A stretch of 64,000 bases of DNA from Euptelea pleiosperma (taxonomy: Eukaryota; Streptophyta; Magnoliopsida; Ranunculales; Eupteleaceae): assembly GCA_035048495.1 (NCBI GenBank), contig CM068547.1:19909913-19973912 (forward strand), given 5' to 3'. Shown here one piece after another: positions 24,095-35,634 of this stretch. The notes below the pieces were generated by a model. It had not been told where the DNA came from. It saw only the letters and a program-made list of their open reading frames with translations, and searched no databases. Every line of letters starts with the position of its first letter. Position 1 is the first letter of the stretch. The translations under genes were made by a program, and so were the position numbers.

Positions 24095-24122
24095 GCCGGA
24101 GTTGCAGACCTGCAACTCCGGC
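24095..24122 (-). repeat. Leader hairpin, 13-bp perfect arms
   Basis: GCCGGAGTTGCAG and CTGCAACTCCGGC are exact reverse complements with a 2-nt spacer. A second, 10-bp-arm version (CCGGAGTTGC/GCAACTCCGG) lies at 24253-24276, closer to the TATA-like box. Confidence 0.85.
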
Positions 24123-24952
24123 GACAACTTGATGAAGAAGACGGTGATAGAGGAGGAGGCAGCACGGTTCTGGTGTTGCTGTCCGGGCAGCAAGAAGAAG
24201 AAGAAGAAGAAGGAGAAAGAAGTAAGAAGAAGGGAAGAACGTGGGGAGACGGCCGGAGTTGCTGCTGCAACTCCGGTGAGGACGTGAAAGAGAAGATGAA
24301 GAAGAAGATGGCGAAGCAAAGGAAAACGGCCAAACAAAAAGGGAAAAAGGCGCACGAGGGCTTGGGGGAGAGAATGGAAGAGATTGGAGGGGGATTAGGG
24401 TTCGAACGAACCCTTCTCCCTCCTCTTATAAAGCTCCCTATTTCCTTTAATGAAAATAGGGTATTTTTGAAAATAAAAAAAAATATATATTTTTTTTTAA
24501 GTAAAAATCTACTTTTCTATGGGGAATCGCCCCAATTAGTGGACCCCCCGTTTTTTTTGAAATTTAATTAAAATTCTTTGGAAATTCACGGGGTCCACTA
24601 ACTGGTCGGACAGCGGGTCGATGATGATGGGCCCGGCTACTGGCCCACATGGATTTATGATGTCCATTGTCTCACAAGATGATGTGACAGACGGTCTGAT
24701 GGCGATCGGATGGATGGTGACTTGATTGGGACCTAGATTGGTAGATCGACGGATCTAGAGAGATCGAACGGTCCGATTGAAGATCCAACGGTCCGATGGA
24801 AGATCCAACGGCCAAAAAGCTAAGGGAGATGAGATAGAGCCAATGGGCAGGAGTTCTGGGGTTAGGTCAGTAGATTCGAGGACCGAGAGATGAAGAGAGA
24901 GAGAGAATAAGGAGAGATGAGAGAGAAATTATCAGAAAATAGAGAGAAAAGC

Positions 24953-25026
24953 ACTGGCGGAGGGTCTGGAACCCTGGTCTTCACTGTGACCATCCTCACG
25001 CTTCTCTAGTAGAGTCGACTATCATT
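24953..25026 (-). other. tRNA-like segment in alpha LTR (copy 5)
   Basis: On the minus strand it has the T arm CAGGG-TTCCAGA-CCCTC with 4 of 5 pairs and the D-arm-like CGACTCTACTAGAGAAGCG. GCTTTTCTC follows, a T4 run. The T loop carries C where R is expected. Confidence 0.55.
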
Positions 25027-25473
25027 CTTTGCTGACCCATGTGGCTATAAACGCTTTGGTCCGTCTCTTGGTCATTGGCTCTCCTACTCTCTTCGTTCTT
25101 TGGGCCAGCTTTTTGGTCCTCTTATTCAGCCTATATTTGGCCCATATCATCTAGTCATGGCATGTGGGCTCTTTAAGCTTTGATAATGGGCTTTCATGAT
25201 CGATTTGGGCCCACAAGTCTTGAGAATCGTCCCATCGGGGTTTCCTGCGACAGAAGAAGCGCGTAATGAGACTCTCTCAGAATGACTACATGTCTAGACT
25301 TTCGAAAATGTGTTTAATGCATGCAAATATACCATTTCGTCCAGAAAAGTGTGTTCTACGCAACACAAGAGACTCTTACGTAGAAAAGTAGGTAAATAGA
25401 GTATTTTACGTAGGAGAATGCAATAACGCTAAAAGGATAATTGCTTAAAATAAGCACTTTTGAGCGAATATCA

Positions 25474-27295
25474 AGCCTCTCACTAGCATATTGCCAATCC
25501 TTGGCAATTAGTGCGAAATAAATGAGCTTAAAAGGGCTCTGCACATGCTGCACACTTTTTCATATTAGCTCCGGGAAAACACCGTTCGTCAAATCATTGA
25601 ATGGATGCAAAAACAGTTACATGGTAGCGAAGTGTTGGAAAGTTTTGGCAAGACTACAGACTGATAATCATGACCCAAAATAGTCAGACTCTGCATGTGT
25701 GTGTGCTCAACATTCTCATCATCCTACAGTAAAGATTTCCAGATCACCTCTAAGTTTTTATGCCTCGACCTCAAATCTCACATGTTTAGCACTCAGAATA
25801 GAATCACACAAGAAGGGTTTTCTTCTTTTCTCTCAATTTATATGTGAGGAGATGTGTTGATGAAAGTAAAGATCTCACATATGTATTATTTAAAGGAAGG
25901 ACATCTTTAACAGAAGAAGATCTCATGATTGGAATACCACTTCACTCGGGAACGTCAGATCAAACTCTATAGCTTCTCTTTCTCCAATCTCCACATTTTA
26001 TGATCGTACTATCCTAGAATCAAGTAGGACTTTCCTGGGTTGTAATAAGGCTTAGGTCAGGTGTAGAGAGATAAAGGGATACAGGATTTCAAAGATCTTG
26101 AGAGGATATTGCCATTTTCTTACATTTTTCCTACGGCGTAACACCATTATCTGGTTCTTTTTCCTTTTTTTCGTATTTTTCTCTTTTTCTTGATATTTCT
26201 GAGACTGCTCAATTTCTTTTCAGCTCTTTTCATACTTTCTTTCCATATTTTGTTTTCAGCTTGAACCACTTTCTTTTCCTTTTGATTCTTCTTCTTTACT
26301 TTTCTTTTCACGGTACACCCATATTAGTTATTCTTTTGTCCATCTCAAAATAAGGGTAGCCAGTCATGTTTCGTAGCTGGATTAGATTTTAGGTTGATGG
26401 GTTTGCAAAGAAAAGGCTTTTATAGAATGGCTCAAGGGGTTTCTAGTGAAGTATAATTCAGGTGAGTAAGAAGGCTGAATGGTTCAGAAAAATGGCCTAA
26501 ATCATTTTCTAGGGTTTGCACTATCATGTATACTGTCTTAACTGGATACAGAGAAGGTTCTGTCGTAGTAATCCAATGTTGATGTCGTTCCGAGTTTTAT
26601 GATCGAAGCAAAAGATAATGAGATCTCTCAACGAATATTGCGGGCATGAAGAATAGTGAGTCATCTTGTGACTCAGAATTGTTGTATAACACTCTGAATT
26701 GATTAAAGGCTCGAAAGCTCACTGGGTTAGGTCTCCACAATTATTCTCACAGGATCTCCAGAATTTCTAAACTTAGGGTGACTCTGATATTGATAGTGTA
26801 CAATTGTGCCGAATATGAGTTTTTCTGAGTTTTCAAACCTGCTGTAGTCACGCTTGACTTGACTCAACGCTAACTTTAAACAAGAATTGACATCCTCAAT
26901 ACTGACTTAACGAAGGTTTTTTAGCTAATCAAAGTCAGGGTATTTGACACATTTTTTTTTGAAAATCTAGAAAACTTTTGGAGAACATCGGAAATCACCC
27001 CAAAAATAAAAAGTTTTTTTTTATTTTTTTTTTATTCTTTATTTTTTATTTATTTATTTATTTTTATCAAAATGAAGACATGAGTTTTGGTAAATACCCC
27101 ACCCCCAACCAAAATACAGCACCGTCCTCGGTGCTCATGACCGGGACATAAAATGATGAAAAATCAGTGATGATGATGCAAAGGTTCAGGGATGATGTTA
27201 CCAAGTCGGCAGAAACTCGACAGTGTGTGGTATCTGATGATCGAAAGAATGAATGTACCTGCATTTCTAGAGATATCACAGTAATAACCTGCATT
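25474..27295 (-). mobile_element. Athila 3' internal non-coding region, truncated
   Basis: This region matches 18891-20115 and 53983-55868. It includes the uninterrupted form of the TTAGG insertion site near 26729 (CACTGGGTTAGGTCTCC), which proves that the solo LTR at 20116-28240 is an insertion. The stem-loop lies at 27118-27135 beside the second purine tract. It ends abruptly at about 27295, joined to plus-strand alpha LTR sequence. Confidence 0.75.
27118..27135 (-). repeat. Conserved stem-loop AGCACCG-TCCT-CGGTGCT
   Basis: Second copy of the 18-base stem-loop, preceded on the plus strand by CCCACCCCCAACC. It sits about 1.65 kb from the LTR boundary. Confidence 0.7.
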
Positions 27296-28240
27296 TCACA
27301 TCGCCTCCTTGCTGCCAACCCATAGATCAGCACCTCCACTATCTTCACCATCGCCACCCACAGTCCTCCATACGACCTGCAACTTGGCTCCTAATATACC
27401 CTGCTGCACATCGCAGCAGTGCTGCATTTGCAACCTGTACATCTCCCCCTCCACAAGCCGTCATCTCTCTCCATCTATCGGACTGCACTCTCTTTGGGCC
27501 ATGAAGAACCTGCTCCTCTCACCTTCGATCACCATTGGCCAGATCTCAAACATCTTTTGAGTGCCGCAGCAAGCTCCAAAGCCGACCGACAATGCTCTTC
27601 TCTTTCACGTCTCTCCAAGCACTCCAATATTTTCCACGCACCGGTAGTTCTTCGTATTGCTCCCTACTCTAATGGCAGCACCATCATGCACATGGAGCAT
27701 CACATCAACCACTAAGCGATCATCCTTCTTGCTCACCACGTGGCTGGTTTCCCTCTAGGTTTGGTTCTCACCACTCTTTTCTCTCTCCCTAGATCTATCT
27801 AGCACTTTCTCTCTCTTATTTCTCTTTCTAGTTTAGTAGTTTTTATTTGCTTTTTGGTTTGATATTAATTCAATGTTGATTCAATGTAATGGATGGTTGT
27901 TTTTTTTGCATTATTGGAGAAGTTTACTTGATATTCAGAGTTTGTTTTGTTTCTCATCTTTCTTGTTTTTTATTTGTTGATAAAGATATCTCTATCAAAA
28001 AATATGTTTTAAAATCCATTTCAATCACCACTCTCATCTCTCCGTGTTTTCTAACAAAAAAATTCGTCATTTCATGTCCTTGACTTGCACGCACTAACCC
28101 CAAGTGCGGATCGACATCCAACATACTCTCCACAATACAAACCTGTAATTTTGCAGGAATTTTGAGGCTCGGATCACATTACAAATCTTGTTGGAATTAG
28201 GGTTTCTGTAACCAACGACGTGGAAAAACTCTACTTTCAT
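27296..28240 (+). mobile_element. Alpha solo LTR, 3' part (ends TSD TTAGG)
   Basis: The 3' portion of the LTR that started at 20116 resumes here. It includes the CT-rich tract, the block GAGTGCGGATCGACATCC near 28104 and the terminal hairpin ending CTCTACTTTCA, followed by TTAGG. Unlike the other copies it has no GTAAGT donor-like site at the expected place. Confidence 0.8.
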
Positions 28241-28245
28241 TAGGT

Positions 28246-28551
28246 CTCCACAATTATTCTCATAGGATCTCTAGAATTTCTAAACTTATGATGACTCTGA
28301 TGTTGATAGTGTACAATTGTGCCGAGTCTGAGTTTTTCTAAGTTTTCAAACTTGCTTTAGTCACGCTTGACTTGACTCAAAGCTATCCTTAAACCAAAAA
28401 TTTTCATCCTCAATACTGACTTAACGGAGGTTTTCAGCTAATCAAAGTTAGGGTATTTGACACATTTTTGAAATTCTAGAAAACTTTGGGAAAACATCGG
28501 AAACCACCCAAAAGCTCAATTTTTTTTTATATCAAAATGAAAACATGAGTT
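28246..28551 (-). mobile_element. Athila internal region, continuation of 18891-20115
   Basis: Sequence resumes exactly where the TTAGG insertion interrupted it (TCTCCACAATTATTCTCAT...), and it matches 26735-27075. It breaks at ATGAGTTT, just before the stem-loop, where it is joined to plus-strand alpha LTR sequence. Confidence 0.7.
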
Positions 28552-29670
28552 TCTGCAACCAGGACCCCAACACCAGCCAGCAACCATTAGCACCACTGTG
28601 CTCAAAACCACCGTCCAAAGTGCAGGCCGCAACCCATCCTGCACCTCACTTCGTGGCTTGCAAATGCCCCTGCAACGTGCACCATCACCGACCTCTGCAA
28701 CTACATCTTCTCCGGCGAATGTCTGGGTAGCATCCTCCTCAAGAACGCCTGCAACTTGTCTTGCAGCAGGCCAACTAAACCATATCTCAGTCGCCGTTCT
28801 CTTACTTCATCTCCTCCTCACAATCCACAAAGCCGAACAGCAACAGATGATTGCAGCTTGCCATTGAAGATCGTGAAGATAACTCCACGTTGCTGCCCTC
28901 TCCATCCTCTCTCAACGAGCAGTAGTCTCCATTAGAGAGAAAATCCACCTCTAGCAACCATCTTCCTTCTCTCATTCTGCATCTTCAAAATAAAAAGAAA
29001 AAAGAGAAAGAAGAAGAAGAATGGAAGGAGGTGTACCTCCCCACCTCCATGAGCACCGTCACCTGCAAAGCTTAGAGCCGACGTGCGATCTGCCATGAAC
29101 GCCTTCTCCAGCATCTCCATTCGATTACACCGCTTGCAAAACAATTGCCACACCATCTTTCGGGCAGCATCTTCTCCATCTACACTGCATGTTGCTGCCT
29201 CCTTCAACATTCCAAAGGCCTCTGCTCTTCATTGCATCATCATCCATCTTCAATGGCCAATCTCCCACCTCCGGTAAGCCATGCTCCTCCATCATCTCCA
29301 TCTCTCCGGCTTTGCATGTGAGATACTTCCCTCGGTCAGTCACAAGGTTTGATCACAGTCATTCTCTCTTCTCCTAAACCTCTATCTCTATCTTTCTTAT
29401 ACTTTCTCTCTCTACCTTCTTCCATATTTTCTCTCTTTAAGATTTTGAGCTTTATTTTCCTACTTTTTCTCTCTAGGTTTTGAATTTTCTAATTGTTTAT
29501 TTGCTTATTTGGTTATGTAAAAGGTGTTTGATTCAAGTAACAATTTGAGTTTGATCAATAAAAGTTGTTCTTTCATGTTTAATTTTTGTGTTAGTTTTAT
29601 TCCCGAATTACTTAAGTTATTAATTTTTCGTAGAAATCTTAAAAAACAAATGATTATTTTAATGTTCGAT
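28552..29670 (+). mobile_element. Alpha LTR 3' fragment, interrupted
   Basis: It starts mid-LTR (CTGCAACCAGGACCCC) at the junction with reversed internal DNA. It carries a donor-like GGTAAGC at 29274-29279 and the CT-rich tract. It is interrupted at 29671 by another alpha solo LTR and resumes at 33545. Open frames at 28545-29377 are leader-type chance frames. Confidence 0.75.
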
Positions 29671-32600
29671 TGAAAGAAAGGTTTTTTTCCGCATCGTTAA
29701 TTCGGAAACCCTAACTTCAACAATATTTGTAAAATCCGATTATCTGCAAAATATAACTTGTATAGCAGTACGTGTCGGATGTCGATTCGCACTCGGTGTG
29801 AGTTAGCACAATAAGGAATTAAAACTGATAAATAATATACAGAGAGAAATGAAAATGGTGGAAGAGATGAGAAGGGCGAGTCGATTTAAAAACAAAATTC
29901 GTTTGAGATTCAGAACACCAAAATATCAAAATCAACTTCATTAATCATCAAAGAGTGCGTACATTAATCAAAATAACAGAAATAAAGAAAGCATGTAAGA
30001 AAGCATGTAAAGGGTTGAGAAATGAAGAGGTAAGGGAAAGAAACGTCCATTGAAATCTTAGAGCTAAGGGCGCTACCGATCAAGAAGAGGATCGTCCAAG
30101 ACTTCGATGAATGCTTCAATCAAGAGAAGGGTTTTGACAGAGAAGCATCCCATGACCTTTGGAGCTAAGGGCGCTACCGATCAAGAAGAGGATCGTCCAA
30201 ATTTCATGGAAGGCTGCTCAGTCATGGAATCCACATCGAATCTTACCGGCCGACAAGGTAGATGTGAATTGGCAAATGTACGATAATGTGCCCTAAGAAG
30301 CTCACCTTTTCACTCGCCGAAAGGAGTCAGCCAAGTGAATAGGCGATCGGCCTGAGAATATAGTGAGAGGATCTAGAGAAAGAAAATAGACTTAGAGAGA
30401 GAAATCTCACTCTAGAGAGAGAACATGGGATTAGGGATGTCACGTCCCTTCCATGTCGTCTAGACAGAGAAAGTGAGAGAAACTGGTAGAGAGAGAAAGT
30501 CACTAACTCTAGAGAGAGAAAGTGAGGGTTTGGACACAGGTTTAGGGATGAGACGTCCCTTCCATGTCCGTTAGAGAAAGAGAGAGAGAAAATGAAATGT
30601 GGAGAGAGAAACTAGGATTTCTAGAGAGAGAGGAGAAATCCTAGAGAGAGAAAGTAAGAGAAGAGAGAGAAAGTACCTCTTGAGACTTACTGGAGGTTAT
30701 ATGGGCAACGTGATGGAGGAGATTGCCAATGATGGTGATCAGTCATGCATGATGGATGATGCATGACCATGAAGATGGTGAGATTCAGCCAAGTGGATGG
30801 CTGTAGTGGTTGTATGGTCGCATGCAAGGAGATGGTGCATGTGGTGCACTTTGGAGTTTACAAGGTGTGGTGCTGGCCAGCATGTGGTTCGGCCAAAGAT
30901 GGGCCAAGTTGGTGAGCGTATTGCAGGTGTGAGGGAGGAGATTTACCACCAACTTGTGGAGGAGACCGGCAAGGTAGCTGGTATGTCCAGCAAGCACAAG
31001 AGATGTGCTGTCCATGCAATGGAGGGATACCCAGGAGGTTGCAGGCGTTTGTAGCCCAAGAGGAGAAGATCACAGGCAGTAGTGGCGAAGCTTTTGGCCA
31101 TGGAAGAAGGTGGCTGTGGGGCGCACATGGGCAGCATTGAAAGGCTGTGTAAGAGCCCATGAGCTGGTAGTGGCTCCAAGTGCTTCCCGGTGATGGATTG
31201 GGAGAGAAAGAGGAGAAGAAGACCGATGTGCATGTACTACCCACGATTTGGCACGCCCACTGGAGAAGAGGCACGTCTAGAGGGATGACAGCGGCAAACT
31301 GGTGATAGCTTGTGGAGTTGGAGGTACACCTACAACTGCCAGGAGGTGCTGCATTGATCCAGCGGTGGTGGATCCAGACGGTGATGCTTCCAATAGGTAC
31401 CATGGATTACACCCAGATTTGGGGAAAAGAGAGAGGAGTTGTGTGCTTGCTGATGCTGCATGGTGGAACACGGTTGCAGGTGTGCAAACCGTTGAAGGAG
31501 AGAGCTCTTGGAAGCTGGCCGGAGTTATAGGTCCGGCCAGCAAGGAGATGGAAGGAGCGACTGTTGCAAGTCTGCAACACACCTTAGAGAGGAGGTATAT
31601 CAGGCCTTCAATGGCTGGATCATGAGGCGGTGTAATAGTGAGCCACCGGAGTTGCAGTCCGACTCAAAATGGAGGTGCTGACCGGGACAAATTCACTAGT
31701 AGGTGAGGTGATCGGTTTTCATGGTGGCTGCAAGCAGCTGTGGTGCAGATCTGGCATGAATGCTTGGAGAGGGAAGAATCAACAGAGATGTTGGCTGGAG
31801 GGAGAAGGATCTGCGCCTGAAAGCTAGCCGGAGTTGCAAGTCCTAAGGATGGTAGCAACCCCGACTGGCCATGGTGTGAAGCACGGTGCTACACATGGAG
31901 AAGAACCATGATAGAGAAGCAGGTGGATACACCACCGGTGAGAACAACACAGTGGAGGAGAGGTTCTCCTATGCTGGAGGTATGTATGCAGCGCAAGAGG
32001 GAGGAGTTCCAATGGTGGATGGGTAAAAGAGGAGGGTTGCTGCCCGAAAAAGGATGGAGAGATTGAAATGAGCAGCCATGGAAATGCACCGTTGGAAATG
32101 GAAGACAACCAGTCTGATTGTGGGCCAAGGAGATGGCCGGATTGAGGAGAGCACTTGCAGTTGCTGTAGACGCCTGGAAGGTTGAGATCTACCGGAGTTG
32201 GAGAAGATGGTGGTGAGCAAGGGTAGGAGATTCCAAGAGATATTAGATGGTGGTATTCTTTTAAAGGAGAGACGTGATAGAGAAGAGAGAAGATAAGAGG
32301 AGGGAACCACGTGGTAGAGGAGAGTTTGTTGCGGAGTTTAGTTAGAGAGAGTGGTTCCACGTGGGAGAGAGGAGAGAGGTTAGTGAGAAGAGGTCAAGGT
32401 CAAGGTTGACCTCTTCTCCCATGGGAGGAACATGGAGTGAGAAGCGTGGAATATTTCTCTTCCACCACACCACTGTGTACTTATATTTGCAACATTTGGC
32501 CCATTTTTCAGCCCATGATCTTAGAGGTCCAATCTTTGGCCCATTATAGTGAATAAATGAAATGGGCATTAGAGCCATTAGATTTGAGAAGGGGCCATGG

Positions 32601-33544
32601 GCTTTATGTGAGTGGGCCATTATTGAACATGCCACATGTTGGCCAATGGGCTAACAAGACAATGGACCTAAGGATAGGTGAACCAATGGGTCACTAAGAT
32701 AATGCGTGATGAGGGAGTCGGACCCGATATTGGCAAACTGTTAGATCTGAAGAGATCCAACGGTCCGATGGATGATCTAATGGTCCGATGGAGGATCTAA
32801 TGGTGGAAAAGCTGTGGGAGATGGGATAGAGCTAAAGGAGATGCGATCGGGGGTTAGATGATGGAGATCGGAGGGTTAGGATGATCGATCTGAGGATCGG
32901 GGCGGTCGATCTGAGGATCGGACGGGGGATATGATGATCTAATGGTAGGATGCTAAGGTCTAGAGAGATGGAGATAGAATTAGGATAGATGAGAGAGAAA
33001 ATAATACAAAATAAAGACAAAAGAGCTGGCGAAGGGTCTTGAACCCTGATCTTCAATGTAATCTTTTGTCAGCTTCACCAATTACGTAAGCCGTCATTTT
33101 ATGTCAGTTGGTACGGCTTTGAATCACTTTGGTCCATCTCTTGGTCTTCAGCTTTGTCTCTCTTGATTCTTTATCTGGCTCTACGATCCTCTGACTTGAC
33201 CCGTACTTTGCCTGTATCTTCTAGTCATAGCCTATTGGCTCTTTAAGCTTTGATATTAGGCTCCTATTGTTGATCGTGGGCCCATAAGTCTCGAGAATAG
33301 CCTGATCGGGTTTCCTGCAATAACGAAAAGCACGTAATGAGACTTAATCAAAACGGCTTCATATCTAGACTTCTAGAAATGTGTTTAATGCATGCAAATA
33401 TACCATTTCGTCCAGAAAAGTGTGTTCTACGCAATGAAAGAGACTCTTACATAGAAAAGTGGATAAATAAGGAAGTTTTACATAGGAGAGTATGATAACG
33501 CTAAAGGATAATGGCTTAAAATAAGCACTTTTAAGCGAATATCA
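29671..33544 (-). mobile_element. Alpha solo LTR, TSD TCGAT
   Basis: A 3874-bp reverse LTR is flanked by a perfect duplication TCGAT (29666-29670 and 33545-33549). It belongs to the same subfamily as 49822-53982 because both share the block GAGCTAAGGGCGCTACCG. That unit is present once here and is amplified in the other copy. It has a derived leader palindrome GCTGGCCGGA/TCCGGCCAGC at 31514-31541, a donor-like GTAAGT (minus, 30685-30690) and a tRNA-like segment. Confidence 0.92.
33025..33097 (-). other. tRNA-like segment in alpha LTR (copy 6)
   Basis: The minus strand shows GGCTTACGTAATTGGTGAAGC (D-arm-like) and GGGTTCAAGACCC, a T arm with a TTCRANN loop. GCTCTTTTGTC follows, again a T4 run. 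Confidence 0.6.
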
Positions 33545-33737
33545 TCGATCCCATTATTCTCACCCCTCCATCAATTATTTTCGCAAATTTCTCGCTAAAA
33601 TCCATCATTTTATATCCTTGAATTGTGCAAGCTAACCCCGAGTGCGGATTGATATCCGACACAAATCCCTATACAAATTTCATCGTTTTGCAGGATAAAA
33701 ATTGGATCTATTACAAATATTGTTGAGATTAGGGTCT
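33545..33737 (+). mobile_element. Alpha LTR 3' end fragment, cut in the terminal hairpin
   Basis: It continues 28552-29670 after the TCGAT duplication. It carries the CCGAGTGCGGATTGATATCCGACAC block and stops at GAGATTAGGGTCTCCGA, inside the first arm of the terminal hairpin. The last 30 bases or so of the LTR are missing. Confidence 0.75.
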
Positions 33738-34087
33738 CCGATCTGGCCAATAAAAATAAGATCTAATACCTTTTGCTGGGTCCCTAGGACCCCAAGAGTC
33801 CAAATATGGGATCGGGTTTCTGAGATGGGTCTAGATCAATGAGATCTGGACCATTTATGCCTAGCCATACGATTGTCAATTCCTGTAAAACTCGAAAAGC
33901 CTGAAAGGGCTTTTTTGTCAATTTCTTTCTTTATAGGATTTTTTTTTTGCATTTTCCTTCATCAAACAGCGTAAACTAACTATTAGAATGTCTGCGAAGA
34001 GTTTTGGCCAGTTTTGAGAAAAATGTTTTTTTCATGATTCAGGGTCCTTCCATGCGGGCCCACATAGGTTTGTGGAACCCATGAGAT
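33738..34087. other. Unassigned non-coding DNA
   Basis: No coding potential. Bases 33807-33868 resemble 14505-14567 in direct orientation. The last five bases (GAGAT) would be the target duplication of the Tat element starting at 34088, but its other end is lost. Confidence 0.4.
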
Positions 34088-35557
34088 TGTTGGAATGTAT
34101 TAAGTCATGTAGGTTATGTAGGCTATTTAAAGCTAGAAATGTAATTAACTTAATGTTGTGTGAGATTTATATTATATTAAATATCATTTAAGGTATATTA
34201 AGTCAAATACTTAGTATTAGTAAATACATGCTTAGCTTTTAAAAACAAGTGTATATCTTTAATTCCAAACTCTTCCTTTAATATTTATTAACATGTTTTA
34301 CTCAACTTTTGCTAACATATTATATTTGTATCAAATCTTTTGTTAATATATTTTATTTTATATGTATAACCTCTTTGCTAAAATACTTATTGTAAGGAAA
34401 CTTTTTCAACAAATCTTATTTTTATCAAAACCTTTTGATAGTTTATAATATTTTAATGAAAACTTGTTAACACTTTTACATCTTTTAAAAACCCTAAAAC
34501 TCATGTCCGTCCAAAACATTGTATCTATTATTTTATTATTCTTTTCCACAAAATCTAAACCATTTAGAAACTACAACCCTTATCAACCGTCCAACACATC
34601 ACTAAGAGGAATTGACCAAGTCATCACTTCATTATCCCACACACCTTTAAACACCAACACTCCTATCACCTTTGTGGGGGGTAAAAACTATGTAACACTG
34701 TTGACACGTGGACATATGATATTGTGACGCATGTCACACTATTTGGCTGACACGTGGCAGCCCTTTAAAACTTGGAGTTGTAAAAACTCTACACTTTGGA
34801 ACCTCGGCACCTCGGGTACCTCAGGCAGCTGCCACCTCAGGTACCATTATTAGAAGCACCTCAGGTACCTCGGGTATAAGTACCTTGGGCACCTCGAGTA
34901 CCTCGGGTGTCATTCTTTTAGGCACCTTAGATACCTCGGGTACCTTGGGACCTCGGATCCTCGGGTAACATATAGGGGTTTTGCCAACCTTGAAGCAAAG
35001 AGCAAACTGTTCCCAGCATCATCCTCGGAAAATTCGGAGATCTTAAGCACCTTATTCGGGAACCTCGGGAGTCTCGGATATGATATTCGGCGACCTCGGG
35101 AACCTCGGACTTACCTTTATACTTTGAAGAATATTATTTAAAGGCATATGGTGAATTCTTATTGGTTTATATAAAATATCTACATAAACATCTAGCTTTG
35201 AATGCTATAAATAGCAACATTTGCTACAGTAAAAGGCATGCAATCTTGGAGATTTAAACTTGATCATATATTCTACTCAAACTGACTTAAGCATCGGAGG
35301 CTCATTTGGTGGAATTCCACCATATTGAGTTATTTGCAGGGTCGTCCAGCAACCTCGGAATCGTTACCTCGGATACCTCGGAACCTGATCTCGGATACCT
35401 CGGAACCTGATCTTGGACACCTCGGAACCAACTTCAGACACCTCGGAATCGGGACTCAGAATCTATCTCCGGACCTCAGACCCAACAGCACGTGAAGGAT
35501 ATCAATCAAGTCGTGGAAAAGTGCATATTTTGAGGGTGTGTGGATTTATTCCCTACA
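34088..35557 (+). repeat. 5' LTR of the Tat element
   Basis: It starts TGTTGGAATG and ends CCCTACA, TG...CA ends directly followed by the PBS. The middle (about 34800-35465) is dominated by short direct repeats of CACCTCGGGTACCTCGG type. The 5' half is A/T-rich. A TATA-like TGCTATAAATAGC lies near 35199-35211, so transcription may start near 35230. The 225-codon open frame that begins at 35413 starts in this LTR and is only real from about 35635. Confidence 0.8.
34800..35465 (+). repeat. CTCGG/GGTACC microrepeat cluster in the Tat LTR
   Basis: The pentamer CTCGG and the unit CCTCGGGTACCTCGG recur dozens of times with irregular spacing on both sides of the TATA-like box. The repeats are direct, not inverted. 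Confidence 0.75.
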
Positions 35558-35562
35558 TCTTT

Positions 35563-35580
35563 TGGTGCCGTCTGTGGGAA
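35563..35580 (+). promoter_or_regulatory. Primer binding site of the Tat element
   Basis: TGGTGCCGTCTGTGGGAA lies six bases after the LTR end. A TGG start right after the 5' LTR is what pairs with the CCA end of a tRNA primer. The sequence is close to the TGGCGCCGTCTGTGGGA form frequent in Tat elements. I do not assign the exact tRNA. Confidence 0.75.
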
Positions 35581-35634
35581 AGCGAAGAAAACTTACGCAC
35601 TCTCCAAAGCTTGATTAATTTAGACAGATTTAGA

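Larger units (their letters stand above)
22700..25473 (-). mobile_element. Alpha 3' LTR inserted in the alpha solo LTR
   Basis: A 2774-bp reverse LTR begins TGAAAGTAGG and ends GCGAATATCA. It is followed on the plus strand by Athila 3' internal DNA, so it is the 3' LTR of a truncated element. It carries two leader hairpins (24095-24122 and 24253-24276), a TATA-like box (minus, 24425-24432), a donor-like GTAAGT (minus, 23080-23085) and a tRNA-like segment. The 377-codon minus-strand open frame at 23222-24355 spans the CT-rich leader and consists of Ser/Pro/Phe runs, so I do not treat it as a gene. Confidence 0.87.

Noticed and set aside
23222..24355. 377-codon minus-strand open frame
   Set aside because: It lies in the CT-rich alpha LTR leader, reads as Ser/Pro/Phe/Lys runs, has no domain, and is not kept open in other LTR copies. 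A frame open through low-complexity DNA is expected.
22700..28240. One single full-length element with paired LTRs
   Set aside because: The two LTR parts are in opposite orientation, and TTAGG marks 20116 and 28240 as ends of one LTR. The minus-strand element is nested and truncated.
30785..32360. Several 70 to 181-codon open frames
   Set aside because: All lie within the solo LTR 29671-33544, and none resembles a protein. Codon use looks random.
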